Positions 1 to 10,245 of a stretch of 33,080 nt of DNA are shown in pieces (within the stretch, counting starts at the first letter, position 1; each line of letters starts with the position of its first letter). The position numbers were made by a program, and so were the translations under genes. Under the pieces are notes generated by a model. That model did no database searches. It was not told the DNA's origin and was given only the letters and a program-made list of their open reading frames with translations. Origin of the DNA: an uncultured Bacilli bacterium. GTDB lineage: Bacteria > Bacillota_I > Bacilli_A > RF39 > UBA660. The stretch spans positions 1 through 33,080 of the forward strand of contig CALVXD010000010.1 of NCBI GenBank assembly GCA_944368815.1. The letters run 5' to 3'.

Positions 1-15
1 CATTAAAATATATCC

Positions 16-71
16 CTATCATTTTCACTAATTATTGATTAATAAAAATACTATCATTTTCACTAATTATT
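16..71. repeat. Two direct copies of a 21-bp AT-rich unit
   Basis: An identical 21-bp unit (starts CTATCATTTT, ends TAATTATT) lies at 16-36 and 51-71, so the copies are 35 bp apart start to start. It sits just upstream of the promoter at 103-131. It could be a regulator binding pair or the remnant of a longer array to the left of the window; only two copies are visible. Confidence 0.7.
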
Positions 72-102
72 CACAATACTAAAAGTAATATTTTCTAAAT
101 TA

Positions 103-131
103 TTGCAAAAAATAATTATATATATTATAAT
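103..131 (+). promoter_or_regulatory. Vegetative (sigma-A type) promoter of the deacetylase gene
   Basis: TTGCAA at 103-108, a 17-bp spacer and a perfect TATAAT at 126-131. An AGGAG ribosome site at 142-146 and ATG at 155 follow. Close to consensus, though AT-rich background makes chance -10 boxes common. Confidence 0.65.
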
Positions 132-154
132 TTAAGAAAGTAGGAGAGTGTAGT

Positions 155-1426
155 ATGAAGAAAAATAAAAAGAAAATAAGATATGATAGAATAGTAATAG
201 TTCTTATAGTATTAATATTAATAATTGCTTTAGTATTTGGGGGAATAAAATTACTTACTAATAAAGACACAACAAAAAATACTAACGAAATTAAAATGAT
301 TCATTTAAGAGATTTAGATGAAACCAATAAATTTGTTAGTGAAAATGAATTAAAGTTAGAAATAACTTATGAATATAATGACGAAAAAGAAAAAGACAAA
401 GTAATATCTCAAAGTATTAAAGTTGGAGATATTATAAATAAAGGGGATACTTTAAAAGTTGTTGTTTCTTTAGGTAAATTAGATAAAGAGAAACTTGCAA
501 GCGATAACATAAATGAACTTGGAACAGTACCAATTATGATGTATCATGGAATAGTAGATATGAAGTCTTCTGAAACTGAATATACTGGTGGTAATGTTGA
601 TAAAGATGGATATAACAGAACAGCTGAAGCTTTTAGAGAAGATTTAGAATTTTATTATCAAAATGGATATAGAATGGTAAGACTTACGGATTATATTGAT
701 GGAAACATTGATGTAGAATATGGTAAGAGTCCTATTATATTAACGTTTGATGATGGTAATGAAAATAACCTAAAGGTTAAAGGATTAGATGAAGATGGAA
801 ATATTATAATTGATGAAAATTCAGCAGTTGGAATACTTGAAAGTTTTAAAGAAAAATATCCTGATTACAATGTTACAGCAACATTCTTTGTGAATGGAGG
901 ACTATTTAATCAACCAGAATATAACGAAAAGATACTTAAATGGTTAGTAGAAAATGGTTATGATGTAGGAAATCATACAGAAAATCATTTAGATATTAAA
1001 AAATCTACTTCTGAACAAGTAAATAAAGAAATAGTTTCAGTATACAAACAATTAGATGAAATAATTCCAGAAAAATATGTAAATATAATTGCGCTACCTT
1101 TTGGTAGCCCGTATAATAAAGAACATGAAAACTTTGGGTATGTATTAAAGTCTACATACAATGGTGCTACTTATGAGACTAAAGCGGCTTTAAGAGTTGG
1201 ATGGGATGCTGAATATTCTCCATTTGATAAAGATTTTGATCCAACATTTTTAAAAAGATGTCGTGCTTATGATAACAATGGAAAAGATTTTGATATAGAA
1301 ATGGTATTTAAGTTACTTGAGACTAAAAGATATATATCTGATGGAAACGTTAGCACAATAGTAACAAGTGAAAAAAATAGTAGTAAAATAAGTGATAATG
1401 TAAATAAAGAAGTTATAACTTATTAG
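155..1426 (+). CDS. Membrane-anchored polysaccharide deacetylase with N-terminal PASTA-like domain
   Basis: 423 aa. A basic N-terminus is followed by one membrane segment (about residues 13-33), a PASTA-like module (about 45-107, ending VISQS...GD...KGDTLKVVVSLG) and a NodB-type carbohydrate esterase domain. Visible NodB motifs are PIMMYHG (126-132), ILTFDDG (195-201), TATFFVNGG (241-249) and GYDVGNHTENH (268-278), which supply the Asp and His metal ligands of family CE4. The protein probably faces the cell wall and removes acetyl groups from peptidoglycan or another wall glycan; the PASTA-like part would bind wall material. AGGAG precedes the ATG by 8 bases. It begins a two-gene unit with the prepilin-like gene at 1439. 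Enzyme class is confident, substrate is inference. Confidence 0.85.
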   Translation: MKKNKKKIRYDRIVIVLIVLILIIALVFGGIKLLTNKDTTKNTNEIKMIHLRDLDETNKFVSENELKLEITYEYNDEKEKDKVISQSIKVGDIINKGDTLKVVVSLGKLDKEKLASDNINELGTVPIMMYHGIVDMKSSETEYTGGNVDKDGYNRTAEAFREDLEFYYQNGYRMVRLTDYIDGNIDVEYGKSPIILTFDDGNENNLKVKGLDEDGNIIIDENSAVGILESFKEKYPDYNVTATFFVNGGLFNQPEYNEKILKWLVENGYDVGNHTENHLDIKKSTSEQVNKEIVSVYKQLDEIIPEKYVNIIALPFGSPYNKEHENFGYVLKSTYNGATYETKAALRVGWDAEYSPFDKDFDPTFLKRCRAYDNNGKDFDIEMVFKLLETKRYISDGNVSTIVTSEKNSSKISDNVNKEVITY

Positions 1427-1438
1427 GAGTCTGATAAT

Positions 1439-3122
<1,684 letters not shown>

Positions 3123-3130
3123 TTTTTTAG

Positions 3131-3151
3131 GGAACTTTAAGTTCCTTTTTT
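3131..3151 (+). terminator. Intrinsic terminator after tgt
   Basis: Stem GGAACT (3131-3136) with AGTTCC (3140-3145), 3-nt loop, followed by six T. Confidence 0.8.
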
Positions 3152-3174
3152 GTTTAATAATATTTACTAAATAC

Positions 3175-3203
3175 TTTAAAAAAAAGTTAAAATGTTATAT
3201 AAT
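3175..3203 (+). promoter_or_regulatory. Possible promoter of rel
   Basis: A perfect TATAAT at 3198-3203 with a poor -35 (TTTAAA at 3175-3180, 17-bp spacer). It is the best candidate between the tgt terminator and the rel start, but the -35 is weak. Confidence 0.4.
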
Positions 3204-3233
3204 AAATACAAGTTGAATGTGAGATGATGTTGT

Positions 3234-5399
3234 ATGAGTATAAAGACTAAATTATTAACTATTGATGAATTAATTGAGGAATTCAAAAAATATAATGATA
3301 ATGAAGAAGATGTAAAATTAATTAGAGAATGTTATAACTATGCATATGATAAACATTTTGGACAAAAAAGAATATCTGGAGAAGATTACATATACCATCC
3401 ATTAAATGTTGCATTGATACTAACTGATATTAAAGCTGATTGCAAATGTATCTGTGCAGCTCTTCTTCATGATACTATTGAAGACACAGATTCTACAAAA
3501 GAAGAGATTGAAGAAAAATTTGGTAGTGACATAGCAATGCTTGTTGATGGAGTTACTAAAATTAATAAGTTAAAGTTTAATAGTGACAGTGAACAAATGG
3601 CTGCTAATCAAAGAAAAATATTAGTAGGTCTTTCCGAAGATGTAAGAGTTATTATAATTAAACTTGCTGATCGCCTTCATAATATGCGAACTCTTTATGT
3701 AATGTCTGCTGAAAAACAAAAGAAAAAAGCCAAAGAAACATTAGAAATATTAACTCCTGTAGCCCATAGATTAGGTATTAATAAAATTAAAAGTGAATTA
3801 GAAGATTTATCTTTAAGATATTTAAAACCTGAAGCATATTTTGATATAGTTGAAAAATTAAATCAAAAGAAAAGCGAACGTGATGAAGCGGTTGGGAAAA
3901 TGTTAGGGGACGTTTCTGATTTATTAAATGAACATAATATCATTCATGAAATAAAAGGAAGAAGTAAAAGTATATATAGTATATATAATAAATTAAATAA
4001 AGGTAAAAAGTTTGATGATATATATGATATATTAGCACTTCGTGTATTTGTAAATACAGAACAAGAGTGTTACCTAGCGTTAGGACTTATTCATTCTAAA
4101 TATAAGCCTGTGCCTAAAAGATTTAAAGACTATATAGCAATGCCAAAGACAAATTTATATCAATCTTTACATACAACTGTTTTTGGAATTGATGGAAAAT
4201 TATTTGAAATTCAAATTAGAACATATGAAATGGACAAAATAGCTGAATATGGTATTGCATCACATTGGTCTTATAAAGAAAATAAGGATGGTGCTCAGGC
4301 TAGTAAAGATTCTATGGAGCAAAAATTACAAATATTTAGAAGTATTATTGAATTAAATCAAGAAACTAGTACTCCAGAAGAATTTATTAATAGTATAAAG
4401 AAAGATGTTCTTACTAATGATTCTATCTATGTATATACCCCTAAAGGAGATGTTATAGAACTTCCTGAAGGTGCTACTCCTGTTGATTTTGCATATAAAG
4501 TGCATAGTGAAGTAGGGAATAAAATGGTTGGAGCTATTGTTAATGATAATATAGTACCACTTGATTATGTTTTACATACAGGAGATATTATAAAAGTAAA
4601 TACTTCTAATGCCTCAAAAGGACCTAATAAAGATTGGTTGAATTTTGTTATAACAACACAGGCCAAAGGAAGAATTAAATCTTTTTATAGCAAGATTGAA
4701 AAAGAAGATATGATTGATAAAGGTAGCGATATTTTAGAAAAAGAAATACGAAAAAGCAATCTATCAATTAATGAAATTCTTAGTAATAAAAATATAGAAA
4801 CAGTATTAAATGAATATAACTTAAAAGATATTGATGAATTATATATTGATATTGCTTCTGGAAAAAAAAGTGCTTCTTCAATAATAAAATTTATAACTAA
4901 AAAAGATGAACCTAAAGAAAATTTAATTGACAAAATAAATGATAATTCTTATAAACAAAGTTTTAGTAAAAATGAAGTTTTAGTAGAAGGAATAACTGAT
5001 ATTAAAGTATCTTTAAGTGGTTGTTGTAATCCAATACCAGGAGATAATATTATTGGATATATTACTAAAGGATCAGGAATTTCTGTTCACAGAACATGTT
5101 GTAAAAATATAGCAGATGTTGATGAAAGATTAGTATCAGTTAGGTGGAACTCTGATATTAATAAAAAATTTGCAACTGATTTAATAGTATATACTAATAG
5201 TAGTGATAATCTTTTAGATATTATTACAAAAGCAGCTTCAAATAATATTACAATAGATAGTGTTTCGACGTTAAATAGAAGTGAATTTAAAATATATAGT
5301 ATAACTGTTTTAGTTGAAAATGTTGATAAGTTAAATAAATTTTGTATTGATTTAAATAATTTAGGATTTATTTCAAAAGTAGAAAGGTTGATGAAATAA
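3234..5399 (+). CDS. rel: Bifunctional (p)ppGpp synthetase/hydrolase (Rel)
   Basis: 721 aa long RSH protein. Order: HD hydrolase domain (about 30-190; His55, His79-Asp80 and Glu83-Asp84 in LLHDTIEDT), synthetase domain (about 235-345; GRSKSIYSIYNKL, DILALRV, NLYQSLHTTV), TGS domain (about 397-457), a Cys-rich zinc-finger region (CCNPIPGD...HRTCC) and a C-terminal ACT/RRM domain. The synthetase carries RFKD (296-299), the RxKD signature of bifunctional enzymes, so it should both make and degrade the stringent alarmones. Its TAA shares one base with the ATG of dtd, giving tight coupling, the same order as relA-dtd in Bacillus. Confidence 0.96.
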   Translation: MSIKTKLLTIDELIEEFKKYNDNEEDVKLIRECYNYAYDKHFGQKRISGEDYIYHPLNVALILTDIKADCKCICAALLHDTIEDTDSTKEEIEEKFGSDIAMLVDGVTKINKLKFNSDSEQMAANQRKILVGLSEDVRVIIIKLADRLHNMRTLYVMSAEKQKKKAKETLEILTPVAHRLGINKIKSELEDLSLRYLKPEAYFDIVEKLNQKKSERDEAVGKMLGDVSDLLNEHNIIHEIKGRSKSIYSIYNKLNKGKKFDDIYDILALRVFVNTEQECYLALGLIHSKYKPVPKRFKDYIAMPKTNLYQSLHTTVFGIDGKLFEIQIRTYEMDKIAEYGIASHWSYKENKDGAQASKDSMEQKLQIFRSIIELNQETSTPEEFINSIKKDVLTNDSIYVYTPKGDVIELPEGATPVDFAYKVHSEVGNKMVGAIVNDNIVPLDYVLHTGDIIKVNTSNASKGPNKDWLNFVITTQAKGRIKSFYSKIEKEDMIDKGSDILEKEIRKSNLSINEILSNKNIETVLNEYNLKDIDELYIDIASGKKSASSIIKFITKKDEPKENLIDKINDNSYKQSFSKNEVLVEGITDIKVSLSGCCNPIPGDNIIGYITKGSGISVHRTCCKNIADVDERLVSVRWNSDINKKFATDLIVYTNSSDNLLDIITKAASNNITIDSVSTLNRSEFKIYSITVLVENVDKLNKFCIDLNNLGFISKVERLMK

Positions 5400-5857
5400 T
5401 GCGTATATTAGTACAAAGAAGTAAATTTTCTTCAGTAACTATAGACGGCAAAGTAAATGGGCAAATTGATTATGGATTAACGTTATTAGTAGGATTTACT
5501 GAAAATGATAATGAAAAAATAATTGATTACATGGTTGATAAAGTTATTAATCTTAGGATATTTGATGATGAAAATGGTGTAATGAATAAATCTTTATTAG
5601 ATGTTTCTGGTAGTATTTTATCAATTAGTCAATTTACTTTATATGGAGATGCTAGTAAAGGAAGAAGACCAAGTTATATTAAAGCATTAAGAGGAGAAGA
5701 AGCAACTTCTTTATATGATACATTTAATAATAAATTAAGAGAAAAGAATATAAATGTTCAAACAGGTATTTTTGGAGCTGATATGCTTGTTAATATTCAA
5801 AACGATGGACCTGTAACTATATTATTAGAAAAGGAGAATAAAGATGAGGGAAAATAA
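5399..5857 (+). CDS. dtd: D-aminoacyl-tRNA deacylase
   Basis: 152 aa, normal for Dtd. It hydrolyses D-amino acids (and glycine) mis-attached to tRNA. Family landmarks: N-terminal MRILVQRS...SVTIDG, SQFTLYGD (with the active-site Thr), KGRRPSY, and NDGPVTILLE carrying the Gly-Pro pair (GPVT) that enforces chirality. It overlaps the rel stop by one base and the next gene by 14 bases, so it is surely in the rel operon. Confidence 0.95.
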   Translation: MRILVQRSKFSSVTIDGKVNGQIDYGLTLLVGFTENDNEKIIDYMVDKVINLRIFDDENGVMNKSLLDVSGSILSISQFTLYGDASKGRRPSYIKALRGEEATSLYDTFNNKLREKNINVQTGIFGADMLVNIQNDGPVTILLEKENKDEGK

Positions 5858-6902
5858 AGTTAACTATAAATTAGTTAATATAGCATTATTTGTAACCATT
5901 ATTTGTTTAATATATTTAATTAGAGGATTATGGTTAGGAGTCGTAGGTAAAATATGGGAAATATTATTTCCATTTCTAATTGCATTTGGTATTGCTTATG
6001 CCCTTCATCCAATTGCTAAAAAAATAGAAAGAAGTGGTTTCCCTAAGTGGTTATCAGTACTAATAGTTACAGTTATTAGTTTAGGCTTCTTAGTAACAAT
6101 TATAATTTTAATTGTACCTTTAATGTACGATCAAATACTTTTGTTTTTAACAAATATATCCACTTTAATTACAGATCTATCAACAAAATATGAGGTTAAT
6201 TTGGGGGTTTTACAATCTTCGATAACAGATATAACTACTAATGTTATAAAAACTCTTGGTACGTATATATCTGATGGTGCTTTAAATATAGTTAATTCAA
6301 CAATTAATTTTGGAACTGCATTTATAATTGTCCTTTTTGTTTCAATATATTTACTTGCTGATATGGATAAAATAAGAGACTTTATAAAAAGAATATTAGG
6401 TAATAAAAATAAGAAAAAATATAAATATATAAAAACATTAGATAGAGAAGTTACTAATTATTTTTCTGGTCTTGGAAAAAATATAATAATTCAATTTGTT
6501 GAATATACGACGATATTTTTCATAATTGGTCATCCTAACTATCTTATATTAGGAGTATTAGCTTCTTGTTCAACAATAATACCTATATTTGGAGGATTAA
6601 TAGTTAATATAATTGCTTTATTGATTGCTTCTGTTATAAGTGCTAAATTATTTTGGTTGACTTTAATTGTATGCTGTTTGTGCCCTCAAATTGACTCATA
6701 TATTATTGCGCCAAGAGTTTATGGTAAGACTAATAATATTCATCCATTAATTAGTATATTTGCTGTATTTGCAGGAGGTATATTAGGAGGTTTTGTAGGG
6801 ATTATTATATCTTTACCGCTTACAATAATTATAATTGCAACATTTAAGTTTTTTAGAAATGACATTGATAATAAATTAGAAGAAATAAAAGAGAAGAAAT
6901 AA
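5844..6902 (+). CDS. AI-2E family (YdiK/TqsA/YtvI-type) membrane transporter
   Basis: 352 aa with about seven or eight hydrophobic segments: two near the N-terminus (residues ~12-30 and ~38-55), one at ~70-95, one at ~150-172, and a C-terminal block from ~205 on. Family-like stretches include PFLIAFGIAYALHPI and the C-terminal GGILGGFVGIIISLP. The amphipathic insert around residues 105-145 is typical. Members export or transport diverse solutes and the substrate cannot be read from sequence; the autoinducer-2 label is only a family name. It starts inside dtd, with AAGGAG in the dtd 3' end as ribosome site. Confidence 0.85.
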   Translation: MRENKVNYKLVNIALFVTIICLIYLIRGLWLGVVGKIWEILFPFLIAFGIAYALHPIAKKIERSGFPKWLSVLIVTVISLGFLVTIIILIVPLMYDQILLFLTNISTLITDLSTKYEVNLGVLQSSITDITTNVIKTLGTYISDGALNIVNSTINFGTAFIIVLFVSIYLLADMDKIRDFIKRILGNKNKKKYKYIKTLDREVTNYFSGLGKNIIIQFVEYTTIFFIIGHPNYLILGVLASCSTIIPIFGGLIVNIIALLIASVISAKLFWLTLIVCCLCPQIDSYIIAPRVYGKTNNIHPLISIFAVFAGGILGGFVGIIISLPLTIIIIATFKFFRNDIDNKLEEIKEKK

Positions 6903-6954
6903 ATAACATAAACAAATTTTTATAAAAGTATTTGTAAAGGAGCGAATGGTTAAT

Positions 6955-8013
6955 ATGAAATACATAAAAACATTAAGTATATTAATTCTTAGTTTGTTTA
7001 TTGGAGTTTACAACGTTAATGCTGAAGAAAATCCTAAAACTGTATTTGATGAGAATGTGCTTGTAAATTATGATATTATTGGTAGTAGTGTAATTGGAGG
7101 TTATAATGTGACTATTACCAATAAAATAGATGGAGCAGCTTTAATATTAGGTAATTCTATTAATGTAAATTCTAACATTGAGTATGCATTAATAACAGGT
7201 CAAGATATAACCGTAAACGGAAAAATTAAAGATGCTTTAATCTTTGGAAATAGTATAGTATTAAATGAAAGCTCTAATATTGAAAGAGATATTATTATAT
7301 ATGGAAATAATATCGAAATATCAGGTTTAATTAATAGAGATGTAACAATTTATGGTAGTAATGTTAAAATAGATAGTGTTCAAATTGCAGGGGATATTAA
7401 AATCACTGCGAATAATATTGATATTACAGAAAATTCAGTAATTATGGGGAAATTATCTTATAATGATGATGCTATTTTAGAAAAAGCAGAAACTTCTTCA
7501 ATTGGAGAAATAGAAGTATTTGAAAGAGTTATTGACAGAGATCCAACATTTATAGAAATGGTTATAGAACATCTTATTAAATTAGTTTCATTATTAGTAA
7601 TTTTTGTTGTAATGATGTTAATAATTCCTAAGTTATTCAATAATATTGGAAATAGCAAAAATGAAATAGTTAGGAATATGGGATATGGAATTATTTCTTT
7701 AATAATAATACCAATAATAGCTTTAATATTAATGTTTACGAAGTTTGGGTTACCATTAGGATTAATATTATTAGTTTTATATCTAATTAGTATATATATA
7801 TCAACAATAGTTACAGGATATTTATTAGGTAATATTATATGGAATAAATTCATTAAAATTAAAAAAACTATTTATTTAGAAGGACTTTTAGGAATTACAA
7901 TTTTATATATAATTAGTTTAATACCATACGTTGGTACTGCTATATATTTCATTAGTTTAATAATTAGTATGGGTACTATTTTAAATATTTTATTTAAAAA
8001 AAGAAAAAAATAA
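6955..8013 (+). CDS. Secreted bactofilin-like (polymer-forming) multi-pass membrane protein
   Basis: 352 aa from this ATG. Residues 1-24 form a signal peptide (MKYIKTLSILILSLF...VNA, cut before EEN). Residues ~40-165 are short repetitive beta strands rich in Ile, Val, Gly and Asn (patterns such as GNSINVNSNIE, GNSIVLNESSNIE, GNNIEISGLINRD), resembling the bactofilin/polymer-forming right-handed beta-helix. About four membrane helices follow (~205-345), ending in a Lys-rich tail. The beta-helix would therefore lie outside the membrane, unlike cytosolic bactofilins. An ATG at 6946 is possible, but it is only 3 bases from the AAAGGAG at 6936-6942; both starts give a signal peptide. It stands in the rel-dtd run, 52 bases after the transporter, without a visible terminator. 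Confidence 0.75.
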   Translation: MKYIKTLSILILSLFIGVYNVNAEENPKTVFDENVLVNYDIIGSSVIGGYNVTITNKIDGAALILGNSINVNSNIEYALITGQDITVNGKIKDALIFGNSIVLNESSNIERDIIIYGNNIEISGLINRDVTIYGSNVKIDSVQIAGDIKITANNIDITENSVIMGKLSYNDDAILEKAETSSIGEIEVFERVIDRDPTFIEMVIEHLIKLVSLLVIFVVMMLIIPKLFNNIGNSKNEIVRNMGYGIISLIIIPIIALILMFTKFGLPLGLILLVLYLISIYISTIVTGYLLGNIIWNKFIKIKKTIYLEGLLGITILYIISLIPYVGTAIYFISLIISMGTILNILFKKRKK

Positions 8014-8029
8014 CTAGATGGAGGGTTTT

Positions 8030-9427
8030 ATGGAAGAAAAAGAATTGGTTATAATATTTAAAGCTAGAAATGTAAAAGAACAAATAAGATTAGAACCTAT
8101 AAGCTGTGTAATAGGGCATTTTGATGAAGATGACGATGTATTTATAGATGAAAAAGGGTATACATATTCTCATTTTTCAAAATTTATGCCTGGTAGATGT
8201 TTCGGAGTTAGACAAAATTTGAAAGAATTAATGTCAAAGTTTTCAATTTTTAGTGAAAAACAAATGAAAGAAAAATATTTATCATTATTTAAAGAGGGTT
8301 ATTATTATGTTGGGTTAAAAGAACATAAAATACATTTGTTGTATAAAAACACTGAGGATTCTACTAATTATAAAATATGTAAAGATATCGATGCCATGGA
8401 AGGACCAGAAATATATACAATCCAAGATTTAGAAACTGAAGAAGAGAAAAGTTTGAAATCTAATAATACAATTAATATTGATACAAAGCAATTAAGGGAA
8501 AGTATAAAAAAATGCGTATTATCCCAAGATGAAGCCATTGATAAAATTGTAACTACTATATGGAAAAATATAAAAAATAAAAATAAACCAAGTGCAGACA
8601 ATATTTTAGTTTCTGGTTCTACAGGGGTTGGGAAAACAGAAATATTTAGAAATATAGCAAAACAAATTGGTATACCTATTATTAGGTGTGATGCTAATGA
8701 TTACACTTCGGCAGGATATGTAGGGAAAAACATAGAAGAAATGCTACAATCTTTAATAAGTAATGCAAACGATGATTTAGTTAAAGCATCACATGGAATA
8801 ATTATAATTGATGAAATTGATAAATTAGCGGGTACAGGTAAAAATGATGAAGTCGGAACTACAAAAGTACAGGATGCTTTATTAACAATGATTGAAGGTA
8901 AAACATATAAAATAAGATATGGAAATGATGTTTATAATATGGATACTTCAAATATCACATTTGTAGGATTAGGAGCTTTTGCAAGAGCAGAAAGATTTAA
9001 ACCCAAAACTGTAGGATTTAATACTTCAGAAAATAGTAATCCTAGTCAATTAACAGATGAAGAAATTATAAAATATGGATTTGAACCAGAATTATTAGGA
9101 AGATTTCCAGTTCGTGTCATATTAAATGACTTAGAGATAGAAGATTTATATCATATAGCAAAAGATGCTGAATCAAGTTCATTAAAACAAGAAATAGATT
9201 TTTTAAGAGATTTAGGAATTGTTGTAGATTTTACAGATGACTTAATTTTAAATATTGCCAAAAAAGCTTATTCATATAAAAGTGGCGCAAGAGGTATATC
9301 ACGTGTTGTTTCTGACATGTTAGAAGAAGTAATGAAAGAAATTTCTGATGGGCAAGGAGAATACAATTATTTAGAATTACAATCAGAAATAGTGGACGAT
9401 AAGAAAAGGTATGTATTAAGAAAATGA
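8030..9427 (+). CDS. Divergent ClpX-like AAA+ ATPase with a non-zinc-finger N-terminus
   Basis: 465 aa. The C-terminal two thirds is ClpX/HslU-type: Walker A SGSTGVGKT (195-203), pore loop GYVG (229-232), Walker B IIIIDEID (257-264), arginine finger in LLGR (355-358) and sensor-2 SGARG (418-422). At the place of the ClpP-contacting IGF tripeptide it has VGF (328-330). Residues 1-150 are not the Cys4 zinc-binding domain of ClpX and are not recognised. It may be an unfoldase, with or without ClpP. The start at 8030 is chosen over 8018 because GGAGGG (8020-8025) precedes it at good spacing. The gene ends in TGA, overlapping the ATG of the next gene (ATGA), implying translational coupling to the TtcA-like gene. 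Confidence 0.8.
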   Translation: MEEKELVIIFKARNVKEQIRLEPISCVIGHFDEDDDVFIDEKGYTYSHFSKFMPGRCFGVRQNLKELMSKFSIFSEKQMKEKYLSLFKEGYYYVGLKEHKIHLLYKNTEDSTNYKICKDIDAMEGPEIYTIQDLETEEEKSLKSNNTINIDTKQLRESIKKCVLSQDEAIDKIVTTIWKNIKNKNKPSADNILVSGSTGVGKTEIFRNIAKQIGIPIIRCDANDYTSAGYVGKNIEEMLQSLISNANDDLVKASHGIIIIDEIDKLAGTGKNDEVGTTKVQDALLTMIEGKTYKIRYGNDVYNMDTSNITFVGLGAFARAERFKPKTVGFNTSENSNPSQLTDEEIIKYGFEPELLGRFPVRVILNDLEIEDLYHIAKDAESSSLKQEIDFLRDLGIVVDFTDDLILNIAKKAYSYKSGARGISRVVSDMLEEVMKEISDGQGEYNYLELQSEIVDDKKRYVLRK

Positions 9428-10194
9428 AAGAATTAAAAGATGTCGAAAAAAGTATAATAAAAAAATATCGGAAAGAAATATATCGAAGATTTATAAGAGC
9501 AATAAATGATTTTGAAATGATAAAAAGTGGAGATGTTATTGCGGTTTGTATAAGTGGAGGCAAAGATAGTTTTTTACTTGCTAAGTGTATGCAAGAATTA
9601 AAAAGGCATAACAAAGTTCCTTTTGAGATAAAATTTATTGTTATGAATCCTGGATATAATCGAAAAAATTTAAAAAAAATAAAAGAAAATGCTAAAAAAT
9701 TAAATATTAATATAGATATATTTAAATCAAATATATTTAGTGTTGTAGATACTTATGGTAGTAAGAGCCCTTGTTATTTGTGCGCAAGAATGAGAAGAGG
9801 TGCACTTTATGATTATGCAAGAAGCATTGGTTGTAATAAAATTGCTTTAGGTCATCATTTTAATGACGTAATAGAAACTGTTTTATTGAATCAACTTTAT
9901 AATGGTCAGTTTTCGGGAATGTTACCAATATTAGATAGTGAACACTTTGAAGGTATGAAATTAATTAGACCACTTTATTATGTAAAAGAAAAAGATATAA
10001 AATCTTGGGTTAAGTATAGTGAACTTGAATTTTTAGATTGTGCATGTTCTGTAACAAAGAAAAATGAAGGTAAAAGACAAGAAATAAAACAATTAATTAA
10101 TGAATTAATTGAAACTAATGAAAATGCTGATATAAATATATTTAACTCTATGTTTAATGTTAATCCTAACACAACAAAAAATACAAAGAGTTAA
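9424..10194 (+). CDS. TtcA-family PP-loop ATPase (tRNA thiolation-type)
   Basis: 256 aa. PP-loop SGGKDS (44-49) for ATP pyrophosphatase chemistry, a CxxC pair at Cys117/Cys120 (PCYLCARMRRG) and a CAC at 206-208 (LDCACS), matching the three-cysteine arrangement that holds the iron-sulfur cluster in TtcA/TtuA-type tRNA thiolases. GHHFNDVIETVLLN is a typical family stretch. It probably activates a tRNA base with ATP and inserts sulfur; whether the target is cytidine 32 (TtcA) cannot be settled by eye. It overlaps the ClpX-like gene by 4 bases and ends the rel-dtd run. Confidence 0.8.
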   Translation: MKELKDVEKSIIKKYRKEIYRRFIRAINDFEMIKSGDVIAVCISGGKDSFLLAKCMQELKRHNKVPFEIKFIVMNPGYNRKNLKKIKENAKKLNINIDIFKSNIFSVVDTYGSKSPCYLCARMRRGALYDYARSIGCNKIALGHHFNDVIETVLLNQLYNGQFSGMLPILDSEHFEGMKLIRPLYYVKEKDIKSWVKYSELEFLDCACSVTKKNEGKRQEIKQLINELIETNENADINIFNSMFNVNPNTTKNTKS

Positions 10195-10210
10195 TTATAT
10201 GTTAATAGTA

Positions 10211-10239
10211 TAGACTTGTATAGTTAGTTATGCTATAAT
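10211..10239 (+). promoter_or_regulatory. Strong promoter of the structured RNA
   Basis: TAGACT at 10211-10216, 17-bp spacer, extended -10 TGcTATAAT (TG at 10231-10232, TATAAT at 10234-10239). The start point would be at about 10246, exactly where the predicted closing stem of the RNA begins. Confidence 0.7.
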
Positions 10240-10245
10240 TTAATT

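Noticed and set aside
6906-6940. Terminator between the AI-2E-type transporter and the bactofilin-like gene
   Set aside because: ACAAAT/ATTTGT can pair but no U-tract follows.
7458-7853. Minus-strand open frame of 131 codons inside the bactofilin-like gene
   Set aside because: No ribosome site and low-complexity Ile/Asn product mirroring the plus-strand gene; a shadow frame.
9231-9614. Minus-strand open frame across the ClpX-like/TtcA-like junction
   Set aside because: It opposes two well-supported genes and shows no family features.
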